Shown: positions 31,334 through 39,960 of the stretch, in pieces | Numbering within the stretch: position 1 is the first letter of the stretch | Layout: each line of letters opens with the position of its first letter | Notes under the pieces: generated by a model | Databases searched by the model: none | Told to the model about the DNA's origin: nothing | What the model saw: only the letters and a program-made list of their open reading frames with translations | Position numbers and translations under genes: made by a program | Source of the DNA: Clostridia bacterium | GTDB taxonomy: Bacteria > Bacillota > Clostridia > Oscillospirales > QAKW01 | Length of the DNA stretch: 64,000 nt | Assembly: GCA_017440465.1 (NCBI GenBank) | Contig: JAFSHF010000016.1 | Coordinates: 1 to 64,000 of the forward strand | Direction of reading: 5' to 3'

Positions 31334-33067
31334 GTGGCAAAAGCATTTTTTAAAAATTGCATAGCGACGGTGCTGGCATTGCTGTTGTTGGCGGCGATGG
31401 TGCCTGCCGCGGTTGCGGCAACGCCGAGCGAAGATACCTTTGGGACGCTGATCCATACCTTTCAGGAAGAATTTCCGGTGGGGAAGTATTGGAACGATGC
31501 CAACGGTACGGTGAAGAGCGGGCGGTATCAAGGCACCTCTTTGGTAGGGGATCGCTCCTGCGTGGGCTATGGTTGCGGCTCGCTGGCGGTGGATGGGTCG
31601 GAATGGGCGTGGCAATGCCACGGCTATGCCATGCTGCTCGCCGATCGTGTTTTTGGTAGTTTTTATAATATCGATTCTGTAAATTGGAGCAAAACGGATT
31701 ATACAAGAGGTAGTTTTTCGGGTGAATTATACGCAGGGGATGTGGTACGCGTGATTTTACCCCGCGGAAGTGCCCATTCGGTCTTTGTCTATAAAGTGAC
31801 GGAGGATACGGTGTATTACACCGAATGTAACCGCCACGGCAAGTGCCAATTGGATTGGGAAAGCGAGGAGCTGCAGAGCTTCAAAAAACGAGTGACCTAT
31901 ATCCATCATTATAAGGGAAACACATTAAAAGGCACCAAGACCGTCACTCCGCAGTTGGCTATTACCTATCACGCCAACGGCGGTCAGGTTCGCGGCGCCG
32001 ATCAGGCGGAGGAACGCTATCGGGTGTTGACCGAGGCAGGAATGAACCTGCGAGAGAAACCCTCTCTTTCTGCTTCGACAGTAAAAAATCTGCCAAAAGG
32101 GACGGAATTTGCCGTCAGCCAAACCGAGCAGGCCGATGGCTATCTTTGGGGCAAGACCGAGGGCGGCTGGTGCGCCATCTCCAACACCGCGTGGGTGGAG
32201 AAGTTTTCGGTACCCGCCACCAAATATTATGTTAATGACGATGGGATTCTTTGCAAAAGCGAAAGCGGCGCAGTCTATCAGCAAAAATGCTATATGGGAA
32301 TCTCTTATCCCAACGGGCTAGTGGATGCTTCCTCCTTTAAATTAGAAAAAGAAGGTTTTCTTTTTGTGGGCTGGTCTACCAAGCCGCAAGGGGCAACGGT
32401 CTGGGGCGAAAAGCAAGCCTTTCAGCCCGAAGAGTTGGTTCCCGCGCTGGCGAGCGGAGATCAGAAAATAACAGTGTATGCCATCTGGAAGGACCTAAAG
32501 TCGGAAGTTCCGTTTTTGGATGTCTTGCCGACCCAATGGTTTTATGAGGGAGTTCTATATACCAACCAAAAAGGCTTAATGAACGGTATTTCCGATACAG
32601 AATTTGCCCCCGACAGCGATACCACGCGGGCGATGCTGGTCACCGTTCTCCATCGTATGGAAGGAAGCCCTGCGCCCCAAAAGCAAGGAGCATTTTCCGA
32701 TATTGAGGCGGGAACATGGTATACCGACGCGGTGGCTTGGGCGGCGGAAAATAACGTGGTCAACGGAATGGGAGACGGCACCTTCGCGCCCGAGGATAAA
32801 ATTACCCGCGAACAGTTGACAACGGTGCTGTTCCGCTATGGGCAGTTCAAGCAAAAGGACGAAGGGACCCGCGCTCCGCTGGAACCCTTTGCCGATCAAG
32901 CCAAGGTGTCCCAATGGGCATCGGAGGGGATGCAATGGGCGGTCTCCAAAGGCATTATCAACGGCATCAACGAAGAAGACAAAACCAATCTGCAACCGCA
33001 GGGTAACGCCACCCGCGCGCAGATCGCCACCGTTCTGATGCGGTATGACAAAGAAATATTGCAATAA
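31334..33067 (+). CDS. SLH-domain surface protein with papain-like amidase and SH3 domains
   Basis: A 577-residue exported protein. It has a signal peptide (AKAFFKNCIATVLALLLLAA, cleavage near VAA). Residues ~60-195 look like a papain-fold (CHAP-like) domain: WQCHGYAML with the candidate Cys, GSAHSVFVYKV with the His, and YYTECN. Residues ~230-295 form an SH3 domain (RVLTEAGMNLREKPSLSAS). An InlB-B-like repeat follows (GFLFVGWSTKPQGATVW). Three SLH domains (~400-575: FLDVLPTQWFYEGVLYT, FSDIEAGTWYTDAVAWA, FADQAKVSQWASEGMQWA) bind a pyruvylated wall polymer. Probably a wall-bound peptidoglycan or peptide amidase. GTG start with AAGGAAGG upstream. Array A2 follows the stop codon directly. Confidence 0.82.
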   Translation: MAKAFFKNCIATVLALLLLAAMVPAAVAATPSEDTFGTLIHTFQEEFPVGKYWNDANGTVKSGRYQGTSLVGDRSCVGYGCGSLAVDGSEWAWQCHGYAMLLADRVFGSFYNIDSVNWSKTDYTRGSFSGELYAGDVVRVILPRGSAHSVFVYKVTEDTVYYTECNRHGKCQLDWESEELQSFKKRVTYIHHYKGNTLKGTKTVTPQLAITYHANGGQVRGADQAEERYRVLTEAGMNLREKPSLSASTVKNLPKGTEFAVSQTEQADGYLWGKTEGGWCAISNTAWVEKFSVPATKYYVNDDGILCKSESGAVYQQKCYMGISYPNGLVDASSFKLEKEGFLFVGWSTKPQGATVWGEKQAFQPEELVPALASGDQKITVYAIWKDLKSEVPFLDVLPTQWFYEGVLYTNQKGLMNGISDTEFAPDSDTTRAMLVTVLHRMEGSPAPQKQGAFSDIEAGTWYTDAVAWAAENNVVNGMGDGTFAPEDKITREQLTTVLFRYGQFKQKDEGTRAPLEPFADQAKVSQWASEGMQWAVSKGIINGINEEDKTNLQPQGNATRAQIATVLMRYDKEILQ

Positions 33068-33250
33068 AACGAAGTTTGCCCTTGCGGGCAAGTGAAGATA
33101 TCTTCGATAGTGAAGTTCACAATGTGAGTGAAGTTTCGCTCGACACGCGAAGTGGGCAAACATCACTTCACTTGGGACGTCCAAACTTCACTGCGAGTGA
33201 AACGAGCAACTTCACTTTTGCACCGCAAAAACTTCACAACGAAAGCGGCT
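33068..33250. repeat. Palindrome array A2 (AGTGAAG box)
   Basis: Same design as A1: TTGCCCttgcGGGCAA, TATCttcGATA, TCACaatGTGA and TCGctcgacaCGCGA hairpins separated by AGTGAAG. After about 33165 the complementary AACTTCACT boxes come, with GCGagtgaaacgaGC and TTTTGCaccGCAAAA. It starts two bases after the stop codon. A1 and A2 share some whole segments, others differ. Confidence 0.85.
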
Positions 33251-33263
33251 TTATTTATAATGA

Positions 33264-33306
33264 AAAAACCCGAGAGGCATCTTTGAAAAGTGCCATCTCG
33301 GGTTAT
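33264..33306 (-). terminator. Terminator of the NFACT operon
   Basis: AACCCGAGATGGCA / TGCCTCTCGGGTT with one bulged base and a T6 run on the minus strand, directly after the stop at 33307. Confidence 0.8.
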
Positions 33307-35051
33307 TTATTTTACTTCTTCCAATAATAGTTTCGGTTCCACCAAAACCGAATAATGCCCTTCATAGACCACCATACCGGGGCGGGCACCCACCGGCTTT
33401 TTGACATGGGAGACCGGGCAATAATCCACCTCCACCTTGGGGGCCTCTTTGCCCTTGCTGAAATAGGCGCAAAGGGCGGCGGCTTCTAAGATGGTATCGT
33501 CGTCGATCTCTTTTCCCTCGGAAACCACCAAAACGTGGGAACTGTGGATGCCCTTGGTATGCAACCAAAGGTCGTTTTTGCGGGAGAGTTTGACCGTCAG
33601 CTGATCGTTTTGGACGTTATTGCGCCCCACCAAAATGGTAAAACCGCCCGAAGAGATGAACTTGCGGGGCTTGGAGGGGGAGCAGCTGCGTTGCACCCCC
33701 TTTTTGGTGCGGCGGGAAAAGCCGGTCTGCACCAGCTCTTGGCGGATCTGGTCGATGTCGGCGGAATTTTCGCAGTCGCAGAGTGCTAAATAGACGCTCT
33801 CTAAATAGGAAAGATCCGCCTCGTCCTGCTTGATCAGGTCGGCGACTACCCGCGCTGAGGTCTTGGCTTTATTATATTTTTGAAATAGAGCTGGGCGTTT
33901 TGCTGGGGCGAACGGTCTACCCGCAGGGGGATGGTGAAGGGTTTACATTCATCATAGTAGTTTTCGACGGTGATCTCCTTCATTCCGCTCTGCGCCCGAT
34001 GAAGATTGGCCTGCAACAGTTCGCCGCAGATGCGGTAGTGCTCTGCCTTTTCGCCCTCTTTGAGTTCCTTTTTCCGTACATTCATCGTCCGTTCGATGCG
34101 GGCGGCGGTGCGGGTGATGAGTTGCTCTACGTCCTTGGTTTTTTGCTTTAGGCGGGTATCTTCCGCGCTCTTTTCATAGTAGTCTTCCATCAAGGCGACT
34201 GCCGACGGATAGGAGATGATCTCTGCCGCCGCGCCGTATTGAGCGATGGGCAGGAAGGAAAAGTCCAACCATTTGCCGGTGGCGATCTCCCGCGCCGCCG
34301 ATGGCGCACCGTCGGCGTTGCGAATCCGCTCGGCGGCTTGGTTTAAGGCCTCTGCCAGCGCGGTTTTTTGGTTGGGGGTCAAGCCGTTGGCGGCGGTATC
34401 AAACCGCCCTGCTCCTTGATGGGCGATCTCGCGGGCAACAATGGGGGAGATGCCGCTGTAGCAGTCCATAATCGCTTGCCATAAAGGCTTATCGGTGGCC
34501 AAAATGCGCTCAAGATCCGCCGCGTCGGCATCGATAAATGCGATTTTATCCTGCGGCGGGATCGGCTCATAGCGTAAACCGGGCAGGACCTGCCGACCGT
34601 TTTTTGCAGTCAGATCGATATGGCGGATGGATTCGATGATCTTATGGTCTTCGTTTAAAAGGATCAGATTGGCGGTGCGGCCCAAAATTTCCAGCACCAG
34701 ATATTTTTTGACCGGCTCGAAAAAGTCATTTTTGCCCAAAAATTCGGCAAAGATCGCCCGCTCGAACTGCGGCATCCATACCCGCTCTAACTTGGCGCCC
34801 ATCAGGTGCTTGCGCAGTACCATACAAAATAAAGGGGGTTGCGCAGGGTTTTCCGCATCCTTTTCGGTCAAGGTGATGCGGGCGCAGTTGGGGGCGCAGC
34901 AAAAGAGCAGCCGCGCACGCACCCCCGGTGCCCGCAGATGCAGGATGATCTCATCCTTGGCGGGTTGGTAGAGTTTTTCCACCCGCGCACCCTGCACGAC
35001 CCCATCGATTTCTTGGGTCAGCAGGGATAAAAAACAAGCGTCTAATGCCAT
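33307..35051 (-). pseudogene. rqcH: Rqc2/NFACT (FbpA-like) gene split by a one-base frameshift
   Basis: The N-terminal part (35051 to 33846, MALDACFLSLLTQEIDGVVQ...) is the NFACT-N domain plus coiled-coil middle. The C-terminal part (ending 33307; ILVGRNNVQNDQLTVKLSRK, DLWLHTKGIHSSHVLV, KKPVGARPGMVVY) is the NFACT-R domain. The reading frame breaks inside the run of five T at 33877-33881 (A5 on the coding strand). With a sixth A the sequence reads on as YFKKYNKAKTSARVVADL, a normal family stretch, without any other stop. Rqc2 binds split 50S ribosomes and adds alanine tails for rescue. A single homopolymer indel could be a sequencing error, a phase-variable site or a true mutation. Confidence 0.85.
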
Positions 35052-35806
35052 TATAAAATCTCCGTGGGTGCCTCAAAGGGCATCTGCTCAAAAGTAATGT
35101 CGGGGAAGGCTTGCCGCAGTTGCTCTACCAGCGGGGCAAGAACAGGGTATTCGGTCTCATAATGCCCCAAGACCAGCAGGTTGACCCCCTGCTCCTTGGC
35201 GATCAGCCGTTGGTGGTGCTTGGCTTCGCCGGTGATGAAGGTATCCCCCGCCTGCAGGGCAAAGGGCTCTTCCAAAAAACTGCCGCCCGCGCCGCCGACG
35301 ATGGCGACTCTGCCCACCTGCTCCTGCGCGCAGACCGCTTGGCAATGCTCTGTCTGCAGAGCCGCTTTCAGCCGCTCTGCCAAGGCAGAGAGGGTGGTGT
35401 CGGTGGTGCCGATGCGACCCATTCCGCAGAAATTCTCGACATTTTTCAGCCCGCAAAGCTCCGCCAAAACATCGTTGACCCCGCCCGCGGCGGCATCTAA
35501 ATTGGTATGGCAGGCGATATGGGCGATATTATTGGCGGCCAACGCCAGCACCCGCCGCCCCTCCGCTGTATCGGAATTGATCTGCTTGGCGGCATCGAAA
35601 AGCAGGGGATGGTGGGTGATGATCAGTTCGCACCCCTTTTCTTTGGCGGCAAGGACGGTCTGCATCGTCAGATCCAGAGCCACCAACACCTTTTGCACCT
35701 TGCGACTGCGGTAACCCACATTCAAGCCCGCATTATCCCAAGGCTCTGCCAATGCATAGGGGCAGACGGTATCTAAAAATTCATAAATTTCCTGAACGGT
35801 TTTCAT
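35051..35806 (-). CDS. Nif3-like dinuclear metal-centre protein
   Basis: A 251-residue protein of the Nif3/YqfO family (short form). It starts VQEIYEFLDTVCPYALAEPWDNAGLNVG, with the metal ligands in LIITHHPLLFDAAKQI and ACHTNLDAAAGGVNDVLAELCG, and a second metal region GEAKHHQRLIAKEQGVNLLVLGHYETE. Function in cells is unresolved for the family, though it commonly neighbours trmK as here (GTP cyclohydrolase-like claims are debated). It abuts the NFACT gene and overlaps trmK by 26 bp. Confidence 0.9.
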   Translation of the reverse strand: MKTVQEIYEFLDTVCPYALAEPWDNAGLNVGYRSRKVQKVLVALDLTMQTVLAAKEKGCELIITHHPLLFDAAKQINSDTAEGRRVLALAANNIAHIACHTNLDAAAGGVNDVLAELCGLKNVENFCGMGRIGTTDTTLSALAERLKAALQTEHCQAVCAQEQVGRVAIVGGAGGSFLEEPFALQAGDTFITGEAKHHQRLIAKEQGVNLLVLGHYETEYPVLAPLVEQLRQAFPDITFEQMPFEAPTEIL

Positions 35807-36464
35807 AGGATTTTCTCACACTTTCAAGTAGTTTTTCGGTTTCTTCGATGCGCTTGGCATCGGGCGTTTTTGCCGATTGCAAGCCCTTCAGCGCGATCTG
35901 CAGGCGCGCCTCTTCCTTTTGCAGATAGGGAAGATATAAGGGATCCTCCCGCAACGCTTCAAAATAATCGGCTTCATAGGGAATTGCGGTCTTTTGCACC
36001 TGGAACACCCGATAAAATTTATCGCCGTCCTGCGCCAGGCGGGCGGCTAAAACGGTATAGCCCTCCGCCGCCATATAATCCATCAGTTCATAGATGGCGC
36101 TCATCGGCTGGAGCACCCAAAGATCCGGCTCCAGCGGCGCGTTTTTGAGGATCTGCTCCATCACTTCGCCGCCCATCCCCGCCACCGCCACGGTGGTGAC
36201 CTGCTCCAAAACCTCCAAGGGGATGGATTTCAGCCCATCGGAAAGAAAGAGGGGGATGCGACCCGCCAGCCCCAAAGAGAGCAACTGCCGCTTGGCGGCA
36301 TCCAGCGGGCCTTGGTTGATATCGGCGGCAAAGGCGGAAGCGATCTTGCCGCTGCGCAACGCTTCGGCGGGCAGTTTGCAATGGTCGGTCCCGATATCCA
36401 GCAGGGTACTGCCCGCAGGGATCAGATCCAAAACCGCCTGCAAGCGTGCGTCTAATAGGCTCAT
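35781..36464 (-). CDS. trmK: tRNA (adenine22-N1)-methyltransferase
   Basis: A 227-residue SAM-dependent methyltransferase: LLDIGTDHCKLPAEALRSG (SAM motif I), ADINQGPLDAAKRQL, TVAVAGMGGEVMEQIL (motif IV), and LQPMSAIYELMDYMAAEGY. It methylates N1 of A22 in the D loop of certain tRNAs. Overlapping genes on both sides mean tight co-translation with the Nif3-like protein and the hydrolase. Confidence 0.9.
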   Translation of the reverse strand: MSLLDARLQAVLDLIPAGSTLLDIGTDHCKLPAEALRSGKIASAFAADINQGPLDAAKRQLLSLGLAGRIPLFLSDGLKSIPLEVLEQVTTVAVAGMGGEVMEQILKNAPLEPDLWVLQPMSAIYELMDYMAAEGYTVLAARLAQDGDKFYRVFQVQKTAIPYEADYFEALREDPLYLPYLQKEEARLQIALKGLQSAKTPDAKRIEETEKLLESVRKSYENRSGNL

Positions 36465-37375
36465 TGCGCCATCTCCTTTAAAACCGTTAAAATATGCTCA
36501 ATCACAAGGGCAGAGTCCTTTTCCAAAAGGACCTCGTGTCGCATCTGCGGGAAAAGTTTTTTAGTGGTGGGGTAGCCTTTGGCGGCGATCATTTCCACCG
36601 CCGCATCGAAGTTTCGGATGCCGGTGTGGCAAGGATCATCCTCCCCGGAGAGAAAATGAACGGGCAAGGCGGGATTTTTCAGCACCCAGCCCTTGGGGGA
36701 ATAGGTTTCGTCCATCAATTTCAGCAAGGCTTGAAAGCCATTGAGGGTGAAGCAAAATCCGCACCGCTCATCCGCATCGTAGGCGGCGACGTTTTCGGGA
36801 TTATAGCTGATCCATTGGTTGGGGGAGCAGGGCTTTTCGATCCCCTTATTGAAGGCACCGGTCACCATCGCGTTGACGGTGTTGCTCCGCCATTCATCGC
36901 CGTTGATCTTGAGCTTTAGTGCCACAAACGCCCGCCCGGCTTTGATGATCGCCTTGGGGGCGAAGGGCGTTCCGCAGACGAAAACACCCGCCAAGCCGGC
37001 ATCGTCTTTTTTCATATAACAGCGAACGATCAGACTGCCCATACTGTGCCCGAAAAGGTAGAGGGGCAGATCGGGAAATTCCTTTTTCGCCAGCGCCGAG
37101 ACTTCCATTGCGTCGGCAACCGCGCCGTCGGCACCGCCTTTGCCGAAATGCCCGAAAAGAGCGCAGTTTCCGTGCCCGCGGTGGTTATGGATGACGCAGG
37201 CGTAGCCTGCCTTTGCAAAGGCGCGCATTGCGCCGAAATACCGCTCCTGATGCTCCGCCATTCCGTGGACAAATTGAAGAATACCGATGGGCGCATCGGG
37301 GTAAATATAGGTCCCTTCCAAGGGAATTCGGTCGATGGGGGAGGAAAAAGAAAATGCCTTTTGGTGCAGATTCAT
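36461..37375 (-). CDS. Alpha/beta hydrolase (monoacylglycerol lipase-like)
   Basis: A 304-residue serine hydrolase: oxyanion-loop QFVHGMAEHQERYF, NHRGHGNC, nucleophile elbow FGHSMGSLIVR (Ser within GHSMG), acid in LSGEDDPCH, and the catalytic His in FPQMRHEVLLEK. It resembles lysophospholipase/monoglyceride lipase. First gene of the minus-strand operon, with GAAAGGAGCGG upstream; it overlaps trmK by 4 bp. Confidence 0.88.
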   Translation of the reverse strand: MNLHQKAFSFSSPIDRIPLEGTYIYPDAPIGILQFVHGMAEHQERYFGAMRAFAKAGYACVIHNHRGHGNCALFGHFGKGGADGAVADAMEVSALAKKEFPDLPLYLFGHSMGSLIVRCYMKKDDAGLAGVFVCGTPFAPKAIIKAGRAFVALKLKINGDEWRSNTVNAMVTGAFNKGIEKPCSPNQWISYNPENVAAYDADERCGFCFTLNGFQALLKLMDETYSPKGWVLKNPALPVHFLSGEDDPCHTGIRNFDAAVEMIAAKGYPTTKKLFPQMRHEVLLEKDSALVIEHILTVLKEMAQ

Positions 37376-37449
37376 AGACTGCCGCTCCTTTCCTATGGTA
37401 TATTCTTACCTCTATTGTAGCAAAATCATAGAAGAACTGCAAGTTTTTA

Positions 37450-37479
37450 TTGCATTTAACCCTATTCATATGGTATAAT
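37450..37479 (+). promoter_or_regulatory. Promoter of the WecG/TagA gene
   Basis: TTGCAT, an 18-bp spacer and TATAAT, 30 bp before the ATG. Confidence 0.7.
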
Positions 37480-37508
37480 CTATGTGATTATGTAGAAAGA
37501 GGTAGAAA

Positions 37509-38219
37509 ATGAGCGTATCGATTTTGGGATTGCCCATTCAAAATGTGACTATGAGCGAGGCGGTAGACGATGTTTACGGCTTTTTCGGTGCGCGCGAAAG
37601 CAAGATCGTGGTCACCCCCAATGCCGAGATTTTGCAGATGTATTCTACCGACCCCGCGATGAAGGAAGCGTTGGAAAAAGCGGATTACATCGTGCCCGAC
37701 GGCGTGGGCGTTTTGCTCGCCGCCAAGCGGTTGGGGACTCCGCTGAAAGAAAAAGTAGCGGGCGTGGAACTCAGCCGCAATCTTTTGGAAAAGGCGGCAA
37801 AGGAAGGCGGAAATGTCTATCTTTTAGGTGCCAAGCCCGGTGTCGCGGCGGAGGCCAAGCGTTGCCTGGAGGAGGAGATCCCCGGCATCTCCATTGTCGG
37901 TGTGCGGGATGGGTATTTCAAACCTGAGGACGAGCCTGCCATCATTGAGGAGATCAACGCCCTGAATGTGGATATGCTGTTTGTCTGCTTAGGGGCACCC
38001 AAGCAGGAACTTTGGATGGCGGAGCATAAAAGCGATCTGAAGATCGGTGTGATGCTGGGGCTGGGCGGTTCGCTGGATATCTTTTCCCATACCCTCAAAA
38101 GAGCCTCTCAATGGATGATCAACTGCCGTGTCGAATGGCTGTATCGCGTCATCAAAGAGCCTTATCGCATCGGGCGGATCGCATCCCTGCCGAAATTCTT
38201 ATTAAGCATCAAAAAGTAA
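37509..38219 (+). CDS. WecG/TagA/CpsF-family glycosyltransferase
   Basis: A 236-residue GT26 protein: ILGLPIQNVTMSEAVDDV, VVTPNAEILQMYSTDPAMKEAL, ADYIVPDGVGVLLAAKRLG, VYLLGAKPGVAAEAKRCLEEEIPG, LFVCLGAPKQELWMAEH, and a C-terminal RVEWLYRVIKEPYRIGR. Members add ManNAc or another sugar to GlcNAc-PP-undecaprenol, the linkage step for wall teichoic acids or other wall polymers. Such a polymer could anchor the SLH protein encoded nearby (inference). Its stop codon is the base of the nested-palindrome element E1. Confidence 0.9.
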   Translation: MSVSILGLPIQNVTMSEAVDDVYGFFGARESKIVVTPNAEILQMYSTDPAMKEALEKADYIVPDGVGVLLAAKRLGTPLKEKVAGVELSRNLLEKAAKEGGNVYLLGAKPGVAAEAKRCLEEEIPGISIVGVRDGYFKPEDEPAIIEEINALNVDMLFVCLGAPKQELWMAEHKSDLKIGVMLGLGGSLDIFSHTLKRASQWMINCRVEWLYRVIKEPYRIGRIASLPKFLLSIKK

Positions 38220-38493
38220 GGTGACAAGAATAATCCGAACCTGCCTCAAAGCAGGATATTTTGGTGCTTTTCACTTATTTTTATTTGATCGGCGACAGCC
38301 GATCTGCATAAAAGATAGAGCAAAAATCCCTCAAAATCTCCTTGCTTTGAGGTCGGAGATTTTAAAAAGAGCGGATTTTTGGTCAATCAAGGCATAAAAC
38401 ACAGCCAATGCTTTGTGCATTGGCGAGTATTTTAACGAAGGGTGAGCGGAAATCCGCCTTTTTAAAACAGGTTGGGATTATCCTTGTCACCTT
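38218..38493. repeat. Nested-palindrome element E1 (~276 bp)
   Basis: Terminal inverted repeats of 26 bp with two mismatches begin AAGGTGACAAG (38218) and end CTTGTCACCTT (38493). Inside are further complementary pairs: CCTCAAAGCAGGA with TCCTTGCTTTGAGG, AAAATCTCC with GGAGATTTT, GCGGATTT with AAATCCGC, and CCAATGC with GCATTGG. The result is a branched fold. It starts at the stop of the WecG/TagA gene. No open frame or RBS inside. It is MITE-like in size and ends but could equally be a structured RNA. Confidence 0.8.
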
Positions 38494-38498
38494 AACCC

Positions 38499-38524
38499 AA
38501 GGCGGAGAGTACTCCGCCTTTTTT
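38499..38524 (+). terminator. Terminator directly before the thyX RBS (probable attenuator)
   Basis: GGCGGAG-AGTA-CTCCGCC followed by T6. The next bases, AAGGAG, are the thyX ribosome-binding site. No promoter fits between, so thyX transcripts must pass this hairpin. Confidence 0.75.
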
Positions 38525-38539
38525 AAGGAGATACATACT

Positions 38540-39277
38540 ATGGGAGAAGCAAAATTAAGAGTTCAACTTTTAAGCCATACCCCCGATGGGGAAAAACTCA
38601 TCGCCGCCGCCGCCAAGCTTTGCTATGCGCGGGCAGGGATCGATACGGTGATGGACGGGCTGACCCCCGAAAAGACCAAAGATTTTTTGGAGATGCTCTC
38701 TTCCTTGGGGCACGCAAGCCCCATCGAGCATATCTCTTTTACCTTTGGCATTGAGAATGTGTCTCGCGCTCTGCTGGCGCAGATCACCCGCCATCGCATC
38801 GCTTCCTTCAGCGTGCAGAGCCAGCGGTATGTGGCGGAGGATGGGTTCGAATTTATCCTGCCCCCTGCCATTGCCGCCAATGAGGAGGCAAAAGCACTCT
38901 ATTTGGAGACGATGGACGAGCTTTCCGCCCGCTATACCAAGCTGACCGAACTGCTGATGGAGGGCACCGAGGGGACGACCGCCGATAAAAAGAAGGCGAT
39001 CGAGGATGCCCGCTTTGTCCTGCCCAACGGCTGTACCACCAAAATGATGGTGACGATGAATGCCCGCAGTTTGATGAATTTCTTCAACCTGCGCTGCTGC
39101 AACCGCGCCCAATGGGAGATCCGCGAGTTGGCGACTCAAATGCTCTTTTTGGTGCGGGAGGTCTGCCCCACCCTGTTCCGCTATGCAGGCCCGCCCTGCC
39201 TTGCGGGCAAATGCCCCGAGGGCAAGATGACCTGCGGCAAAATGAAAGAAATGAAAGAAAAGTTTTTAGGTGAATAA
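38540..39277 (+). CDS. thyX: FAD-dependent thymidylate synthase
   Basis: A 245-residue enzyme converting dUMP to dTMP with methylene-THF, FAD and NADPH. The ThyX signature RHRxxSxxxxSxR is seen as RHRIASFSVQSQR. Also FVLPNGCTTKMMVTMNARSLMNFFNLR and the QWEIRELA region for dUMP/FAD binding. The ATG at 38540 has AAGGAG nine bases upstream; the longer frame to 38408 runs through element E1 and is rejected. It is followed three bases later by tmk, so dTMP synthesis and phosphorylation are coupled. Confidence 0.94.
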   Translation: MGEAKLRVQLLSHTPDGEKLIAAAAKLCYARAGIDTVMDGLTPEKTKDFLEMLSSLGHASPIEHISFTFGIENVSRALLAQITRHRIASFSVQSQRYVAEDGFEFILPPAIAANEEAKALYLETMDELSARYTKLTELLMEGTEGTTADKKKAIEDARFVLPNGCTTKMMVTMNARSLMNFFNLRCCNRAQWEIRELATQMLFLVREVCPTLFRYAGPPCLAGKCPEGKMTCGKMKEMKEKFLGE

Positions 39278-39279
39278 CA

Positions 39280-39960
39280 ATGGGTAGATTATTGGTTATT
39301 GACGGATTGGACGGCAGCGGCAAGGGAACCCATTCCAAGTTGGTTGCCGCCAAGCTCAATGAGCTTGGCATCCCTGCCGAGCGCATCTCCTTTCCCGATT
39401 ATGATTCCCCCTCCAGCGCGTTGCTGCAGATGTATCTTCACGGGGAGTTCGGTACCCACGCCGACGATGTCAACGCCTATGCGGCGTCGGTCTTTTTTGC
39501 CGCCGACCGCTTTGCAGGGTTTCGGACAAAGTATCAGAAATTATACGACGACGGCGTCATCTTGGTCGCCGATCGGTATACCACCTCCAATATCGTCCAC
39601 CAGATGAGCAAACTGCCCAAGGACGAATGGGATGGGTTTATCGAGTGGCTTTCGGATTTTGAATACGGCAAATTGGAACTGCCCCGCCCCGATGCGGTGA
39701 TCTATCTGGATATGAAGCCGGAGATCTCCCAGGCGTTGATCGAGCGGCGGTACCGCGGCGATCTTTCCAAAAAGGATATCCACGAGTTGGATGTTTCCTA
39801 CCTGCAAAAGAGCCGCGATTGCGCCCTTTATGTGGGGGAGCAGTTGGGCTGGCGGATGACCCCGATGTATGATGAAGCGGGCGTCCCCCGCAGTAAGCAG
39901 GAAAATTTTGAGATCATTTTTGAGCAAGTAAAGGAAATTTATGGAGACCTTGACCTTTAA
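39280..39960 (+). CDS. tmk: Thymidylate kinase
   Basis: A 226-residue kinase phosphorylating dTMP to dTDP: P-loop LVIDGLDGSGKGTHSKL, DRYTTSNIVHQM (DR[YF] motif), and YLDMKPEISQALIERR. It is slightly longer than the canonical ~210 residues, with a C-terminal extension. The start follows thyX by two bases; the end overlaps the DUF2156 gene by 20 bp. Confidence 0.92.
   Translation: MGRLLVIDGLDGSGKGTHSKLVAAKLNELGIPAERISFPDYDSPSSALLQMYLHGEFGTHADDVNAYAASVFFAADRFAGFRTKYQKLYDDGVILVADRYTTSNIVHQMSKLPKDEWDGFIEWLSDFEYGKLELPRPDAVIYLDMKPEISQALIERRYRGDLSKKDIHELDVSYLQKSRDCALYVGEQLGWRMTPMYDEAGVPRSKQENFEIIFEQVKEIYGDLDL

Noticed and set aside
38218-38524. THF riboswitch upstream of thyX
   Set aside because: I could not match the known THF-I or THF-II conserved cores by eye. 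Left as an unclassified structured leader; a covariance-model search would decide.
38408-38539. N-terminal extension of thyX
   Set aside because: It runs through element E1 and the terminator hairpin. ThyX proteins begin near the ATG at 38540.
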